From contig NZ_AKVN02000001.1 in the NCBI RefSeq assembly GCF_000271485.2, positions 3,373,501-3,437,500 of the forward strand: 64,000 nt of DNA, read 5' to 3'. This DNA is from Pelosinus fermentans DSM 17108. GTDB taxonomy: Bacteria; Bacillota; Negativicutes; DSM-13327. Of this stretch, positions 62,546 through 64,000 are shown piece by piece. Every line of letters begins with the position of its first letter. Position 1 is the stretch's first letter. Both the position numbers and the translations under genes were made by a program. The notes beneath the pieces are model-generated. The model ran no database searches. It had not been told where the DNA came from and was given only the letters and a program-made list of their open reading frames with translations.

Positions 62546-64000
62546 CTACAATAATTTTCTACAATCAATATTTTTGTAATCTCGGAAACATTGTTCCAAT
62601 TGTTCAAGAGAACGTCCCTTTGTTTCGGGAAGCCATTTAGCAACAAATATGATAGCCATTAATCCGCCAAAGGCAAATGTAAAGAAGGTCTGTGACAAAC
62701 CAATGCTACTCAATAAAACAGGAAAACCTAATCCGACAGTAAAATTAGCTATCCATGAAAAAAACACTACCGTACCCATTCCCAGCCCCCGTAGACGCAA
62801 GGGAAATATTTCCGACATAATAAGCCAGGTAACAGGCGCGCTGCATCCTTGCTGAAAGGCCATAAAGGTAACTGTCATCGAAAGAATAAGATAAGGAAAA
62901 TAAGATTGATCAGATAATGTCATTGAAAAAATGCCAATGAGACATTGTGTAATAGTCGTCATTGTAAGCCCTATGAGGAAAATTTTTCGTCGACCGAGTC
63001 TTCCCAATAACCACATACCCACTAAAGTCGCCGTTACTGAAATAGCACCATTTGCTGTATTGGCAATCAAAGCTGCCTGCATAGTAAAGCCAGCCTCTTT
63101 CAGAATTTGCGTTCCATAATAATTAATAGCATTTACACCCGTAATTTGTTGAACAATTCCAACTCCAATTCCAATAAATAAAAGCCGACGAATCCAAGGT
63201 GTTACAGCAAACTCCTTTGCACTTGCTTTTTCTAAATGCGCTTCAGCATCAGAAAGATCTTTAATCTCCTTTAATTCAACAACTGCACACGCTTCATCCC
63301 GTACGCGTTTTAATACATTTAAAGCCTCGCTGATCTTTCCTTTTGATACCAGCCAACGCGGACTCTCTGGCATTGCAAGCATACCCACCCACAAAATCAC
63401 AGCGGGTATCGTAGCAATAGACAACATATAGCGCCAAATATGACTGGTTGATCCAAAAAGATTCCCCAGAATCGCATTCATAAGAAAGGCTAAAAATTGT
63501 CCTGTTACGATCATCAATTCATTTTGTGTAACCACGCGACCACGATCTTCCGCTGGAGACATTTCTGCTAAGTATGTTGGCACTGTAACAGACGCACCAC
63601 CTACAGCCAAACCAAGTAAAAAACGAAACCCAATCATGACATCCGAATTTGGAGCTAACGCACAGCCGACTGTCGCAAAGAAAAATACGATAGCCAGATA
63701 AAGAATATTTTTTCTCCGACCATATTTATCGGATAGACGCCCCCCCATTACAGCTCCAATAGCCGCTCCAAAAAGAAGAGAGCTTGCCACAAGCCCTTCC
63801 ATAAAGGGATTAAGATTTAATTGATCCGGGCGTGCCATATATAGCAAAGCACCATTAACAACACCTGTATCATACCCAAAGAGCAATCCTCCGAATGTCG
63901 ATATAAGTGTTATAATCCTTAAATTTGATTTTGGTGTGGGTTTATTTTTATTTAATGTTTGATCTGTTGGTTGTAACGCTATCTCTTCTTTTGTATTTTG
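62546..64000 (-). CDS. Sugar-porter MFS transporter (IolT-like), N-terminus outside window
   Basis: The open frame runs off the window end, so the start lies beyond 64000; 485 codons are visible. About 12 membrane segments and the sugar-porter motifs: LLFGYDTGVVNGALLY, GGRLSDKYGRRK (loop 2-3), PESPRWLVSKGK and LPETKGRSLEQLE at the end. It looks like IolT, the proton-coupled myo-inositol importer. It is the first visible gene of the inositol run, ahead of iolI and iolG. Confidence 0.92.
   Translation of the reverse strand, partial: QNTKEEIALQPTDQTLNKNKPTPKSNLRIITLISTFGGLLFGYDTGVVNGALLYMARPDQLNLNPFMEGLVASSLLFGAAIGAVMGGRLSDKYGRRKNILYLAIVFFFATVGCALAPNSDVMIGFRFLLGLAVGGASVTVPTYLAEMSPAEDRGRVVTQNELMIVTGQFLAFLMNAILGNLFGSTSHIWRYMLSIATIPAVILWVGMLAMPESPRWLVSKGKISEALNVLKRVRDEACAVVELKEIKDLSDAEAHLEKASAKEFAVTPWIRRLLFIGIGVGIVQQITGVNAINYYGTQILKEAGFTMQAALIANTANGAISVTATLVGMWLLGRLGRRKIFLIGLTMTTITQCLIGIFSMTLSDQSYFPYLILSMTVTFMAFQQGCSAPVTWLIMSEIFPLRLRGLGMGTVVFFSWIANFTVGLGFPVLLSSIGLSQTFFTFAFGGLMAIIFVAKWLPETKGRSLEQLEQCFRDYKNIDCRKLL

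Noticed and set aside
1-64000. CRISPR array, integrase or complete insertion sequence
   Set aside because: No regular direct repeats with spacers and no transposase or integrase motif were seen on either strand.

Overview
ORGANISM. The window reads as a low-GC Firmicute with an outer membrane, most likely a member of the Negativicutes related to Sporomusa/Pelosinus (inference). Two genes need an outer membrane: a PagL-like lipid A deacylase ending in Phe (17142-17705) and a family 9 glycosyltransferase of the LPS heptosyltransferase type (32071-33099). Ribosome binding sites are strong and Bacillus-like, and TTG and GTG starts are common. LutABC, an OPT transporter, a tandem dynamin-like GTPase and a fermentative inositol cluster fit an anaerobic relative of the clostridia. 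I saw no rRNA, tRNA, CRISPR array, complete IS element or phage gene.

LAYOUT. 1-5.7 kb: 5'-proximal part of a BioH-like hydrolase behind a textbook BirA operator, a radical SAM protein, and a MarR/UvrA-like pair. 5.7-15.9 kb: small membrane and stress genes, an OPT transporter, GNAT and methyltransferase genes, a 1218-residue double dynamin, a TSUP exporter. 16-31 kb: accessory metabolism and regulators (cupin, nitroreductase, PagL, CGNR regulator/QueG-like pair, MFS, three AraC-type or similar regulators, arginase, threonine aldolase, SDR, DJ-1, Lrp/AsnC, LysE). 31-44 kb: GT9, MarR, FtsH, Map, a methyltransferase, a structured RNA or attenuator at about 38.99-39.25 kb, and the lutABC operon. 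44-53 kb: a membrane PAS histidine kinase followed by an unusual acyltransferase-like/cyclic-nucleotide-domain fusion, a DapL-like aminotransferase with MarR, DUF169 with MarR, a TerD-VWA protein and a second TSUP. 53.7-64 kb: inositol catabolism on the minus strand (iolT-like, iolI, iolG, DeoR regulator, IolJ-like aldolase, CoA-transferase, Fe-alcohol dehydrogenase, iolC, AraC regulator).

THEMES. (1) At least eight gene remnants lie between intact genes: QueG-like, RND pump, LysR, a LysR/racemase deletion fusion, threonine aldolase with an internal deletion, GNAT, DJ-1 and TSUP. Several have an intact relative elsewhere in the window, which suggests repeated duplication and decay. (2) Three MarR genes carry palindromes in their promoter regions; in two cases a second copy of the same motif stands before a neighbouring gene, so the regulon can be read from sequence. 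(3) The iol cluster carries a CoA-transferase and an Fe-alcohol dehydrogenase next to iolC and the aldolase, which suggests malonate semialdehyde is reduced to 3-hydroxypropionate and activated as a CoA ester.

MOST UNUSUAL. The two most novel-looking items are the acyltransferase-like/cNMP-domain protein with its adjacent histidine kinase (44321-47331), and the roughly 260-nt RNA with its own promoter, terminator and a possible antiterminator (38992-39250). Start sites were chosen by ribosome binding site, so several differ from the longest open frame.
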